The notes under the pieces were generated by a model. It was not told the DNA's origin. It did not search any database and worked only from the letters and a program-made list of their open reading frames with translations. From assembly GCA_045654685.1 (NCBI GenBank), contig JAZONV010000100.1, positions 13,201 through 77,200 of the forward strand: DNA of 64,000 bases, read 5' to 3'. This DNA is from RGIG1828 sp045654685 (GTDB lineage Bacteria; Bacillota; Clostridia; UMGS1810). Each line of letters starts with the position of its first letter. Position 1 is the first letter of the stretch. The position numbers and the translations under genes are program-made. Below, in pieces: positions 27,545-35,828 of this stretch.

Positions 27545-28201
27545 ATGAGTGAAAACAAAAAAATAAAAATAGTTATATTAATATTAGTGCTTGTATCACT
27601 ATTAGCAACTATGTTTATAAAATGGATGGAGATATTTATATTTCCCAGAGGTGCAGAAGTTCTTCATTCATATGCTGAAACAAATATGTTTGAAATTCTA
27701 AACTCGACGATTTCGGAGGTTGTTGAAAAATATTCTATAAAATATGAAGATATTGTTGAGATTAAATATGACCAATTTGGTGTGATCAGTTCCATAAGCG
27801 TCAATTACAGTTTAGTAAATAGAATAAAATCAGAGATATCAATGATAATTTCTGAAAAACTTTCAAATCAGGATGAAATTCCTGTATATATTCCTCTTGG
27901 TGCTTTTTCGAGAAATATGTATCTTATAGGAAAGGGACCTAAAATCAAATTTATTCTTGTTCAGCGTGGCGTTGTGAACACAGATCTTGTTCATAGCTTT
28001 GAAAGTGCAGGAATAAACCAAACAATGCACACAATAGAGGTTTCAATCGATGCTGACGTTGCATTGATGATACCTTTTTACAATACACACACATATATGA
28101 AAACTACAGCAATTTTATCCCAAACTATTATTAACGGGCAATGCCCGGACGGGTATCTTAATTTATACAAAGGAGAAATGATGGGTGACGGACAATATTA
28201 A
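27545..28201 (+). CDS. yunB: YunB-like sporulation protein
   Basis: 218-residue protein with one N-terminal transmembrane segment and a periplasmic-type domain. The layout matches YunB: an N-terminal FPRGAEVLHSYAETN-type block, the VYIPLGAFSRNMYLIGKGPKIKF core, and a C-terminal DVALMIPFYNTHTYMKT. In Bacillus subtilis YunB is needed for efficient sporulation, so its presence suggests an endospore-forming lineage. ATG 27545 is preferred over 27533 for its spacing to GGTGAT. Its end overlaps the following methyltransferase by 17 bases. Confidence 0.8.
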   Translation: MSENKKIKIVILILVLVSLLATMFIKWMEIFIFPRGAEVLHSYAETNMFEILNSTISEVVEKYSIKYEDIVEIKYDQFGVISSISVNYSLVNRIKSEISMIISEKLSNQDEIPVYIPLGAFSRNMYLIGKGPKIKFILVQRGVVNTDLVHSFESAGINQTMHTIEVSIDADVALMIPFYNTHTYMKTTAILSQTIINGQCPDGYLNLYKGEMMGDGQY

Positions 28202-28838
28202 CTATAATCACATTGTAGAGTATCTTACAAAAACACTTCCTGATACAAAAGGTTATCTTAAAGAGATGGAGGAATATGCACATGCAAATAATGTTCCCAT
28301 TATCCAAAAAGAAGTGAGATGTTTTCTCGGAATGTTGATGAAATATAAAACGCCCGGAAACGTATTGGAACTCGGTACTGCAATAGGGTATTCATCATTG
28401 TTTTTTTCAGACTACATTCTTCCCGAGAGCAAAATTATAACATTTGAACGTGATGAAGAGTATTATGCCATTGCAATGGATAATATAAAAAAAGCAGGAA
28501 AAGAAAATGTAATAGAAATTGTTTTCGGAGATGCATATGAGAATGTTAAAAAAGTTACCGGAAAATATGATATGATTTTTATGGATGCTAATAAGTCTAT
28601 GTATAAGTATTATTATGACACTTTATTTCCTCTTTTAAATGTTGGTGGAATAATAGTGTGTGATAATATTTTGTATAAGGGTATGATATCAAATGATGAT
28701 CTTGCCCCAAGAAAGCAAAATACAATAATAACAAATATTAGAGATTTTCTTGATTTTCTTTCTCACAATCCCAAACTTGAAACATCAATCATACCGATTG
28801 GTGATGGAGTATCCGTATCGGTTAAACTTTCAGAATAG
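28185..28838 (+). CDS. trmR: tRNA 5-hydroxyuridine methyltransferase, TrmR-like
   Basis: 217-residue class I SAM-dependent O-methyltransferase related to catechol O-methyltransferase. SAM motif I is LELGTAIGYSSLF, followed by the acidic FERDEEYYAIA, DMIFMDANKSMY and VCDNILYKG. The closest known role is B. subtilis TrmR (YrrM), which methylates 5-hydroxyuridine at tRNA position 34. The assignment is supported by the adjacent U32 peptidase-like gene, the same pairing as in B. subtilis. It starts with GTG 28185 inside the yunB end, after AAGGAG. Confidence 0.85.
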   Translation: MTDNINYNHIVEYLTKTLPDTKGYLKEMEEYAHANNVPIIQKEVRCFLGMLMKYKTPGNVLELGTAIGYSSLFFSDYILPESKIITFERDEEYYAIAMDNIKKAGKENVIEIVFGDAYENVKKVTGKYDMIFMDANKSMYKYYYDTLFPLLNVGGIIVCDNILYKGMISNDDLAPRKQNTIITNIRDFLDFLSHNPKLETSIIPIGDGVSVSVKLSE

Positions 28839-28850
28839 GAGATAATGCAT

Positions 28851-30083
28851 ATGAAAAATAAAGTTGAATTACTTGCACCTGCCGGAAGTCTTCAAAAGCT
28901 TAAATATGCTATAGAATATGGGGCAGATGCCGTGTATATAGGTGGAGAGGCTTTTTCCTTGCGTGTTGCGGCAAAAAACTTTTCTCTTGATGAAATAAAA
29001 GAAGGAATTGAGTTTGCTCACGAAAGAGGGAAAAAAGTATATATTACAGCAAATATCATTCCGCATAACGATGATTTAAAAGAATTTCCGGCTTTTGTAA
29101 GAGAAGTCGATTCGCTTGGTGCAGATGCAATTATTGTTTCTGATTTGGGGGCCTTTGCCATTGTAAAAGAAGTTGCTCCTGATTTGGAAATACATATAAG
29201 CACTCAGGCTAATAATACAAATTACATGAGCGCAAAAATGTGGTACGAGCTTGGAGCAAAAAGAGTTGTTTTGGCAAGAGATCTTTCTTTTGAGGAAATC
29301 AGAGAAATCAGAGAAAAAATTAGCGAAGATGAAGAACTTGAGTGTTTTGTTCATGGTGCAATGTGTGTATCATATAGCGGACGTTGCTTGCTTAGTAATT
29401 ACCTGACTCACAGAGATGCCAATAAAGGTGCTTGTTCTCACCCTTGCAGATGGAAGTATTTTCTTATGGAAGAAAAAAGACCCGGTGAATATATGCCTGT
29501 TTTTGAAAATGACAGAGGAACATTTCTCTATAATTCCAAGGATCTTTGCATGGTGAAATATATTCCCGATTTGATAAATGCAGGAATAACCAGCTTTAAA
29601 ATTGAAGGGAGAGTTAAAAATGAGCTGTATGTTGCAACCGTTGTAGGTGCATACAGAAGAGCGATTGATGCATATTATGCAGACCCTGAAAACTTTAAGG
29701 TTGATGATGAAATTTTAGAAGAACTTGAAAAGGTTAGTCATAGAGAATATACAACAGGATTTTATTATGGAAAGCCCGATGAAAACAATCAGCTTTATAC
29801 AAGTAATACCTACATTCAGGACTATACAATTGTCGGTGTTGTGACAGACTATGACGAAAAAACAAAAATTGCAACAATAGAGCAAAGAAACAGATTTTTT
29901 AAAGGCGAAGAACTTGAAGTGATTTCTCCGAATCTCCCTTCTTTTGCGTTTTCGTCGAATTATATGAAAAATGAATCTGATGAAGATATTGAAGTTGCGC
30001 CACATCCACAGATGACAGTTAAATTAATGATAGAAAAAAAAGTTGTTCCATACAGTATTATCAGAAAAAAAGTTGTTGAATAG
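28851..30083 (+). CDS. trhP: U32-family tRNA hydroxylation protein, TrhP-like
   Basis: 410-residue protein of the peptidase U32 family, which despite its name includes RNA-modifying proteins. It has ELLAPAGSLQKLKYAIEYGADAVY at the N-terminus and the conserved cysteine cluster in MCVSYSGRCLLSNYL and GACSHPCRW, expected to hold an Fe-S cluster. TrhP proteins install 5-hydroxyuridine at tRNA U34 using prephenate, which TrmR then methylates. Here both functions are encoded back to back. ATG 28851 is preferred because AGGAG lies 9 bases upstream; ATG 28845 is too close. A single trhP is seen, where B. subtilis has two. Confidence 0.87.
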   Translation: MKNKVELLAPAGSLQKLKYAIEYGADAVYIGGEAFSLRVAAKNFSLDEIKEGIEFAHERGKKVYITANIIPHNDDLKEFPAFVREVDSLGADAIIVSDLGAFAIVKEVAPDLEIHISTQANNTNYMSAKMWYELGAKRVVLARDLSFEEIREIREKISEDEELECFVHGAMCVSYSGRCLLSNYLTHRDANKGACSHPCRWKYFLMEEKRPGEYMPVFENDRGTFLYNSKDLCMVKYIPDLINAGITSFKIEGRVKNELYVATVVGAYRRAIDAYYADPENFKVDDEILEELEKVSHREYTTGFYYGKPDENNQLYTSNTYIQDYTIVGVVTDYDEKTKIATIEQRNRFFKGEELEVISPNLPSFAFSSNYMKNESDEDIEVAPHPQMTVKLMIEKKVVPYSIIRKKVVE

Positions 30084-30310
30084 TTCATGGTTTTATGTAT
30101 AATTATTTTCATATTGATAATAATATAATCGTAATCAGTCGGAAATTTTAATTAAGTTTTGATAATGTAAATCTGTATGATAGCATATTTTGAGATGAGT
30201 ATGTTTGGTTTTAATTTAAAGTATACAGTAAAATCAAAACAAAAAGTTTACCAAGATTGATTATGTTCACAAGCGTCAAAAATGTGTTTTTGAACGCAGA
30301 AATGTGAAAA
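30084..30310 (+). other. Intergenic spacer with one unexplained hairpin
   Basis: No gene is supported here. A small hairpin lies at 30273-30297 (GCGTCAAAAA, TGTG loop, TTTTTGAACGC with one bulged A), without a T tract. The rest is A+T-rich. Confidence 0.5.
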
Positions 30311-30362
30311 TGAAAAAGACAGACTTCAAATGATATAAATCATGTGAAATCTGTCTTTTTTT
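30311..30362. terminator. Bidirectional terminator between trhP and the ZIP gene
   Basis: Inverted repeat TGAAAAAGACAGA against TCTGTCTTTTTTTC, extended inwards by TTCA/TGAA and ATGAT/ATCAT. T tracts on both strands serve the two converging genes. Confidence 0.85.
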
Positions 30363-30376
30363 CGTTAACTTTAATA

Positions 30377-31135
30377 TTAACCCAAGTAGAAATCAATTAT
30401 AAGCATCATACAAAAACCTGCAAGAAGCATATATGTTGAACTTCTTTCTCCACCGTGTGAATGAGTTTCGGGAATCATTTCATCGCTTATAACATAAAGC
30501 ATTGTTCCTCCGGCAAAAGCAAGGGCGAAGGGGAGAAGTGCATTTGAAATACTTACGGCAAAATATCCTATGAATGTTCCTATGATTTCGATAATTCCTG
30601 TAAATGATGCGATCAATATGGTTCGCTTCTTGCTCATTCCTGCGGCAATCATAGGAGCTATTATTACCATGCCTTCGGGAATGTTCTGTAGTGCAATTCC
30701 TCCGGCGATTGTAAGTGCTTCTGCTGTGTTATCAGTTCCGAATCCGACTCCGGCGGCAATACCTTCCGGAAGATTATGTATTGCAATAGCCATAACAAAG
30801 AGAAGTATCTTATTTAACTTATCTGCATTATCAGGATGATTTTCTATGTCTGTTCCGGATAGTCTGTGAAGATGGGGAACAGCTTTATCCATAAGATTTA
30901 GTAAAAGAGCACCTGAAAATACGCCAATTATTGTGATGGATACAGGGTGTACTGTTCCAAGCTCAAGAGATGGCATAATAAGACCATATACAGCTGCACA
31001 AAGCATAACTCCTGCTGCAAAAGAAAGAACAAGATCACATAGCTTGTGTGACATATTTTTAAACATAAATCCTATGAGAGCCCCGATTATTGTCGCACCA
31101 CCGACACCGAGAGCAGTTAATAATACTATTGTCAT
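30377..31135 (-). CDS. ZIP-family divalent metal transporter
   Basis: 252-residue membrane protein with about eight hydrophobic segments. The two metal-site helices carry HNLPEGIAAGVGFG and NIPEGMVIIAPM, typical of GufA/ZupT-like ZIP proteins that import zinc or other divalent metals. Between them lies a short hydrophilic loop (PHLHRLSGTDIENHPDN) rich in histidine and acidic residues that could bind metal. It is a single-gene unit. No Zur- or Fur-like operator was recognised in its upstream region. Confidence 0.88.
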   Translation of the reverse strand: MTIVLLTALGVGGATIIGALIGFMFKNMSHKLCDLVLSFAAGVMLCAAVYGLIMPSLELGTVHPVSITIIGVFSGALLLNLMDKAVPHLHRLSGTDIENHPDNADKLNKILLFVMAIAIHNLPEGIAAGVGFGTDNTAEALTIAGGIALQNIPEGMVIIAPMIAAGMSKKRTILIASFTGIIEIIGTFIGYFAVSISNALLPFALAFAGGTMLYVISDEMIPETHSHGGERSSTYMLLAGFCMMLIIDFYLG

Positions 31136-31229
31136 AATAATAACCTCGCATATAGAATATTTTGTCTTTATTTTATATCAAACATTCAAATAAATCAATA
31201 CTAATTTTATATTCAAACAGATACAGTAA

Positions 31230-31264
31230 AAAGCCCGTAATCACTAATTATGATTACGGGCTTT
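31230..31264 (-). terminator. Terminator of the uraA-upp operon
   Basis: Perfect 14-base inverted repeat (31230-31243 against 31251-31264) around the core GCCCGTAATCA, 7-base loop, with a short T run on the minus strand. Confidence 0.8.
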
Positions 31265-31285
31265 GTTTTATGGGCAATACTAAGA

Positions 31286-31915
31286 TTATTTTGTTCCGAA
31301 TATTCTGTCTCCTGCATCTCCGAGACCCGGAACTATATAACATTTTTCATTGAGACCTTCGTCAACATTAGCACAGAATATTTCAACATCGGGATGAGCC
31401 TGATTTAAAGCCTCGATACCCTCCGGTGCTGCTATGAGGCACAGAAATTTAATCTGTTTTCCTCCGTAGGATTTTATTTGGGAGATAGCATCAATAGCGG
31501 AACCGCCTGTGGCAAGCATTGGATCTACGACAACAATAAGTCTTTTGTCAATATCAGGCGGAAGTTTGCAATAATATTCCTGTGGCTGCATGGTTTCTTC
31601 ATCTCTGTACATTCCTATGTGTCCGACTTTTGCAGAAGGAACAAGTCTGAGCATTCCGCCGACCATTCCAAGTCCGGCACGCAGGATAGGAACTATAGCA
31701 AGTTTTTTCCCTTTTATCATTTTCTGAGTTGTTTTTTTCAGAGGAGTTTCTATTTCCACATCCTCTAAAGGTAAATCTCTCAATGATTCATAGCACATGA
31801 GCATTGTGATTTCCTCAACAAGTTCACGAAACTCTTTGTTTGTGGTGGATTTCTGACGCAGTATGGTAGTTTTATGCTGGATAAGTGGGTGATTAAATAT
31901 TACAACGTTGTTCAT
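31286..31915 (-). CDS. upp: Uracil phosphoribosyltransferase
   Basis: 209-residue salvage enzyme that makes UMP from uracil and PRPP. The PRPP loop is VVDPMLATGGSAIDAI, the uracil-binding C-terminus ends in PGLGDAGDRIFGTK, and the N-terminal HPLIQHKTTILR block is present. Its gene lies 25 bases downstream of uraA on the same strand, so uptake and phosphoribosylation are cotranscribed. The length and all motifs are standard. Confidence 0.97.
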   Translation of the reverse strand: MNNVVIFNHPLIQHKTTILRQKSTTNKEFRELVEEITMLMCYESLRDLPLEDVEIETPLKKTTQKMIKGKKLAIVPILRAGLGMVGGMLRLVPSAKVGHIGMYRDEETMQPQEYYCKLPPDIDKRLIVVVDPMLATGGSAIDAISQIKSYGGKQIKFLCLIAAPEGIEALNQAHPDVEIFCANVDEGLNEKCYIVPGLGDAGDRIFGTK

Positions 31916-31940
31916 AATATCCTCCTGTGTTGTTAATATA

Positions 31941-33305
31941 TTATTCTTCGTCTTTTGCTTTTGAAAGAATAAGGTTTGTTATTATACCAAGAATAAGCGC
32001 ACATGCAATTGATGTGATTGTAATTTTGCCAAATGTAAGAGTGAGACCGCCTATACCTGCAATGAGTATAACAGAAACTACAAAAAGGTTCTTGTTCAGG
32101 TTTAAGTTAACCTGCTGAACCATCTTGAGACCTGAAACAGCAATAAATCCATAAAGAGCCATGCACACTCCGCCCATTACACATGAAGGAATAGAGTTAA
32201 CAAATGCAATAAAGGGAGAAATGAAAGCAATAACTATTGCAAGAATGGCTGCAGTTATAATTGTAAGAACAGAAGCATTTCTTGTGATTGCAACACAACC
32301 AACTGATTCACCATATGTGGTGTTGGGACAACCGCCAAATAATGCTCCGACAATTGAGCCTACACCATCACCAAGAAGTGTTCTGTGAAGACCGGGCTCT
32401 TTAAGAAGATCCTTTTCGATAATTGTGGAAATGTTTTTGTGGTCAGCAATATGCTCTGCAAAAACAACGAATGCAACGGGAATGTATGCAACAGCTATTG
32501 TACTTACATAGGAAGCGTTAATTTCACCAATTCCCTTGAAAGCCTGAACAAATGTGAATTCAGGAACTGAAATGAATGTGCTCAATGTAACACCGTTTTC
32601 AACAAGAGCAATAAATGGAGCAACATTTAAAACTTTGATTGCATCAATGTCTGTAGCATAACCGATAATTGTAAAAATTCCGGCTGTAGCATATCCACCG
32701 AGAATACCCATGATAAAGGGGATAAGTTTTAATGTTTTTTTGCCGTAGGATGAGCAAATAACAGTTACAAGAAGTGTAACGATACCGCAAAGTACGGTGA
32801 TGAGGGGAGAAGTTGCAACACCTTCGATGCTTCCTTTTGTCATATCACCGATAGCATTACCTGCAAGAGAAAGACCAATAATTGCAACGGTAGGACCGAT
32901 AACAACTGCAGGCATAAGTTTGTTAATCCAGCCAACACCAACAAATTTAACAATTATTGCAATGATAACGTAAACCAGACCTGCAAAAATTGCACCGATA
33001 ATCAATCCTGCAAATCCGAGGGACATTGATACACCACCTGCAAATGCCGCAAGCATCGAACCGATGAAAGCAAATGACGAACCTAAAAATACAGGTGATT
33101 TCTTTTGAGTGAAAAGAACGTACACAAGTGTACCAAGACCTGCACCAAAAAGTGCTGCTGCAGAACTCATATTTGTTCCGCAACTTGAGTTGATGATAAC
33201 CGGAACAACTAATGTTGCGGTCATAATTGCAAGTAACTGCTGAATTGCGTAGATGATAAGTTGTCCAAATTTTGGCTTATCATTTACATCGTAAACAAGT
33301 TTCAT
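31941..33305 (-). CDS. uraA: Uracil/xanthine permease (NCS2 family)
   Basis: 454-residue membrane protein with about 14 transmembrane segments. NCS2 marks include the early QQLLAIMTATLVVPVI, ALFGAGLGTLVYVLFTQ, the central PVAFVVFAEHIADHKN with the substrate-site glutamate, and GGCPNTTYGESVGC. Cotranscription with upp supports uracil as the substrate. GGAGG precedes the start codon. The promoter and a palindrome lie in the 110 bases upstream. Confidence 0.94.
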   Translation of the reverse strand: MKLVYDVNDKPKFGQLIIYAIQQLLAIMTATLVVPVIINSSCGTNMSSAAALFGAGLGTLVYVLFTQKKSPVFLGSSFAFIGSMLAAFAGGVSMSLGFAGLIIGAIFAGLVYVIIAIIVKFVGVGWINKLMPAVVIGPTVAIIGLSLAGNAIGDMTKGSIEGVATSPLITVLCGIVTLLVTVICSSYGKKTLKLIPFIMGILGGYATAGIFTIIGYATDIDAIKVLNVAPFIALVENGVTLSTFISVPEFTFVQAFKGIGEINASYVSTIAVAYIPVAFVVFAEHIADHKNISTIIEKDLLKEPGLHRTLLGDGVGSIVGALFGGCPNTTYGESVGCVAITRNASVLTIITAAILAIVIAFISPFIAFVNSIPSCVMGGVCMALYGFIAVSGLKMVQQVNLNLNKNLFVVSVILIAGIGGLTLTFGKITITSIACALILGIITNLILSKAKDEE

Positions 33306-33348
33306 TATAGAAACATCCTCCTTTTCCGGATAACCGGTGTGTTATTTT

Positions 33349-33365
33349 ATGACATAAAATGTCAT
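33349..33365 (-). promoter_or_regulatory. Palindrome in the uraA leader
   Basis: ATGACAT-AAA-ATGTCAT, perfect 7-base arms, between the promoter and the uraA ribosome site. Possible operator or small leader hairpin. Confidence 0.5.
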
Positions 33366-33380
33366 TTTCTATCAATGTAA

Positions 33381-33409
33381 AATATACATTAAAACTCGCC
33401 GTTTGTCAA
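33381..33409 (-). promoter_or_regulatory. Promoter for uraA-upp
   Basis: On the minus strand TTGACA (33409-33404) and TATATT (33386-33381) with a 17-base spacer. Confidence 0.8.
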
Positions 33410-33437
33410 TCCATATTATGTGCAATTTGCAAAAAAT

Positions 33438-33476
33438 ATCCGCATAACACATTCCAAAGTCAGTAGTTATGCGGAT
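33438..33476 (-). terminator. Terminator of the MATE gene
   Basis: Perfect 11-base arms, ATCCGCATAAC (33438-33448) against GTTATGCGGAT (33466-33476), 17-base loop, T6 on the minus strand. Confidence 0.85.
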
Positions 33477-33516
33477 CTGTGATTTTTTATTTTTTTAATG
33501 TATTGTTGCAGTTTGT

Positions 33517-34854
33517 TTAACTTTCCAAAAAAGTAAGTTCATCTCTTTTCCACTTACCGGAAAAGTATATAACAAGTCCGAATATTGCCTCTGTAATCCA
33601 CGAAAGAACAATTGCTATGTATATTCCATACATTTCAAACATTGCGTAGAGAATATAACTGTATATAAATCGGCTGACAGAATAAACCACAGTAGAAACA
33701 ACAAGAATTTTCCCTGAACCGACACTCCTGAATATGGCATGTAAAAGATTGTTTATAACATTAAAAATAACAAAAGGCATACAGTATTTCATAAACACTG
33801 ATGAATAGTGTATGCTATTTGTTTCGTCAAGGAAAATGTCCGAGATAAAATCTGCACCAAAAATCGTAAATAGCAAAAAGGGGAGAAGAAAAAGTGGCGT
33901 CTGAATAAGACTTGTTTTTATTCCTTCTCTGATTAATGAGTATTTTTTTGCACCCATGCACTGTGCAATGAAATTGCCTACAGTTTTGTTTGAATTCTGG
34001 TATACGGCAGCATTCAGATCGTAGAGTCTCATGCCGATAGTGTAGCCTGCAATGGCCGCGGCTCCGCATTGGTTGGTAAGAGGAGATACGAAAGCCGTGC
34101 ACATATACATAACAGATTGCTGTAGCATGGTTGGAAAAGAATAATTCCAGGAATCTGAAAGTTCTTCTTTTGAAAAATACAGACCTTTAACATCAATTTT
34201 TTCTTTCTTAAATGTTCTTAAAAAAATCAGAAGATAAAACAAAGAAACAACAAATGCTGAAAGTGCAGTTGCATATGCAGTACCCTCTGCCTTCATTCCG
34301 CAGTATCTGATAAAAACGTAGTTTCCGAATATATTCAGAAGATTTGATATTATAGATGCAATAAAAGGGAAAACCGATTTCCCCATTGCATTTGCTATGG
34401 GAAGATAGCACCAGTTTAAATGAAGAAAAACAAGACCTGACATATAAATTTTAAAATATGCATATGCAGCATCCCACAACTGTTTTTCGATGTTAAGGAA
34501 AGAAAAAATTGCAGAGTGAAAAATAATACATAAAACAGATATTAAAATAACAATAAGAGAACTTATGAGAAGATTAACTTTTATAACATTAATCATTCTT
34601 CTGTAGTCTTTTTTACCGAAAAGCATAGCAACATATACAGATAATCCTCCGCCGTATCCCCAAAACACAGACGAAATCATCGATATAAAAGGTGCTGTAC
34701 TTCCTATTGCCGAAATTGCATCATCACCAATTAATTTTCCAGCCATTATTGTATTTATTATATTGTATGCTTGAGAAAAGATGGCTGTCAGAACAAGCGG
34801 TAGTGCAAACATAAGGAAATTATTTCTGATATTACCCTCATATAATTTTTTCAT
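33517..34854 (-). CDS. MATE-family efflux transporter
   Basis: 445-residue membrane protein with 12 predicted transmembrane segments of the multi-antimicrobial extrusion family, ion-driven exporters of drugs or metabolites. Family marks include the early NNFLMFALPLVLTAIFSQAYNI, MAGKLIGDDAISAIG, and the second-half start near YTIGMRLYDLN. The substrate is unknown. It is transcribed divergently from a DeoR-type regulator, and repeated operator-like sequences overlap its promoter, so that regulator probably controls it. Confidence 0.9.
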   Translation of the reverse strand: MKKLYEGNIRNNFLMFALPLVLTAIFSQAYNIINTIMAGKLIGDDAISAIGSTAPFISMISSVFWGYGGGLSVYVAMLFGKKDYRRMINVIKVNLLISSLIVILISVLCIIFHSAIFSFLNIEKQLWDAAYAYFKIYMSGLVFLHLNWCYLPIANAMGKSVFPFIASIISNLLNIFGNYVFIRYCGMKAEGTAYATALSAFVVSLFYLLIFLRTFKKEKIDVKGLYFSKEELSDSWNYSFPTMLQQSVMYMCTAFVSPLTNQCGAAAIAGYTIGMRLYDLNAAVYQNSNKTVGNFIAQCMGAKKYSLIREGIKTSLIQTPLFLLPFLLFTIFGADFISDIFLDETNSIHYSSVFMKYCMPFVIFNVINNLLHAIFRSVGSGKILVVSTVVYSVSRFIYSYILYAMFEMYGIYIAIVLSWITEAIFGLVIYFSGKWKRDELTFLES

Positions 34855-34898
34855 ACAATCACCTTTTTATATTGATTTTTTGTCATATTTCGTATATT

Positions 34899-34926
34899 AT
34901 TATATCAAATAATCGATAATAATCAA
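34899..34926 (-). promoter_or_regulatory. MATE gene promoter
   Basis: On the minus strand TTGATT (34926-34921), 16-base spacer, TATAAT (34904-34899). The -35 and spacer coincide with two copies of the AATAATCRA repeat. Confidence 0.65.
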
Positions 34927-34965
34927 CAATGGCGATAATATTTCAAAATAATCAACAATAATCAA
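34908..34965 (+). promoter_or_regulatory. Four phased AATAATCRA repeats (operator array)
   Basis: Copies start at 34908 (AATAATCGA), 34918, 34947 and 34957 (AATAATCAA). Each pair is offset by 10 bases and the two pairs by 39, so all four could lie on one face of the helix. The array fills the divergent region between the MATE gene and the DeoR-type regulator. Confidence 0.65.
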
Positions 34966-34981
34966 AAGGTGGTGTTTTATT

Positions 34982-35728
34982 TTGTATCAATCAGAAAGAC
35001 TTGAGGAAATACTTAAAATACTAAACAGATATCACTATGTAACAGTAGACTATCTTGTTGAAAAAATACGCTATTCACCGGCAAGCATACGCCGTGACCT
35101 GACACTTTTGGAAAAACAGGGACTTGTAAAACGCAGTTATGGTGGTGTTGAAATAAAAAAAGATTCATACACTCCCTTTAGATTCAGACAACACAGTATG
35201 AAAACAGAAAAAAACAGTATGGCAGAAAAGGCAGCAGAACTTGTTAGTGATAATGATACAGTTTTTATAGATGGTTCTTCAAGCGCTCAGTACATGGGTC
35301 ATTATCTGCTTAATAAGAAAAATATAACGGTTGTAACAAACAACATGGTTCTTGCATCATATTTGAGTGAAAATGGTGTAAGGGTATATTGTGCAGGTGG
35401 ATATGTTCAGGAATCTCCCGGAATTCTCGCAGGTGAGATTACAAATAGGACATTTTCATCTTTTCATGCAGATGTAATGTTTTTTTCAGCCGCAGCATTT
35501 GACGACGGACAAATTTATACTTCAAGTGAGGCTTTTCTCCAACATCATACAATTATGATGCAAAATTCTGATAAAATTGTATTTTTGTGCGGAAGCGATA
35601 AAATTGGGACTGCAAAAAATATAAAGGTATGCAGTCTGGGAGAAATAGATTATTTTATAAGTGATGGGATTTTACCTGACATAATAACATCACAATATAA
35701 AAACACTGCATTTATCAGCACAAGATAG
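34982..35728 (+). CDS. DeoR/GlpR-family transcriptional regulator
   Basis: 248-residue regulator. N-terminal winged helix with the DeoR signature (VDYLVEKIRYSPASIRRDLTLLEKQGLVKRSYGGV), then a C-terminal sugar-phosphate-sensing domain with DTVFIDGSSSAQYMG and VTNNMVLASYL. Such proteins usually repress operons until a phosphorylated sugar or polyol binds. The start is TTG 34982, with AGGTGG 9 bases upstream. Neighbours (GDPD-like, lipid kinase, glycerate kinase) suggest a glycerol- or glycerate-related effector, but this is inference. Confidence 0.88.
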   Translation: MYQSERLEEILKILNRYHYVTVDYLVEKIRYSPASIRRDLTLLEKQGLVKRSYGGVEIKKDSYTPFRFRQHSMKTEKNSMAEKAAELVSDNDTVFIDGSSSAQYMGHYLLNKKNITVVTNNMVLASYLSENGVRVYCAGGYVQESPGILAGEITNRTFSSFHADVMFFSAAAFDDGQIYTSSEAFLQHHTIMMQNSDKIVFLCGSDKIGTAKNIKVCSLGEIDYFISDGILPDIITSQYKNTAFISTR

Positions 35729-35770
35729 AGTCTGATTGCGAAAAACAATGAAATATATTATCTGTATAGT

Positions 35771-35799
35771 TTGACAAACATGGTTTACTATGTTAAAAT
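35771..35799 (+). promoter_or_regulatory. Promoter with operator-like repeat in its spacer
   Basis: TTGACA at 35771-35776, 17 bases, TAAAAT at 35794-35799. The spacer contains AACATGG-TTTA-CTATGTT (35777-35794), an inverted repeat with one mismatch per arm. Confidence 0.75.
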
Positions 35800-35828
35800 T
35801 TGTGTGGCTGGTCGGAAGGAGATGCTTT

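Noticed and set aside
30273..30297. Small RNA or terminator candidate
   Set aside because: Short hairpin without T tract or promoter; kept only as a note in the spacer.
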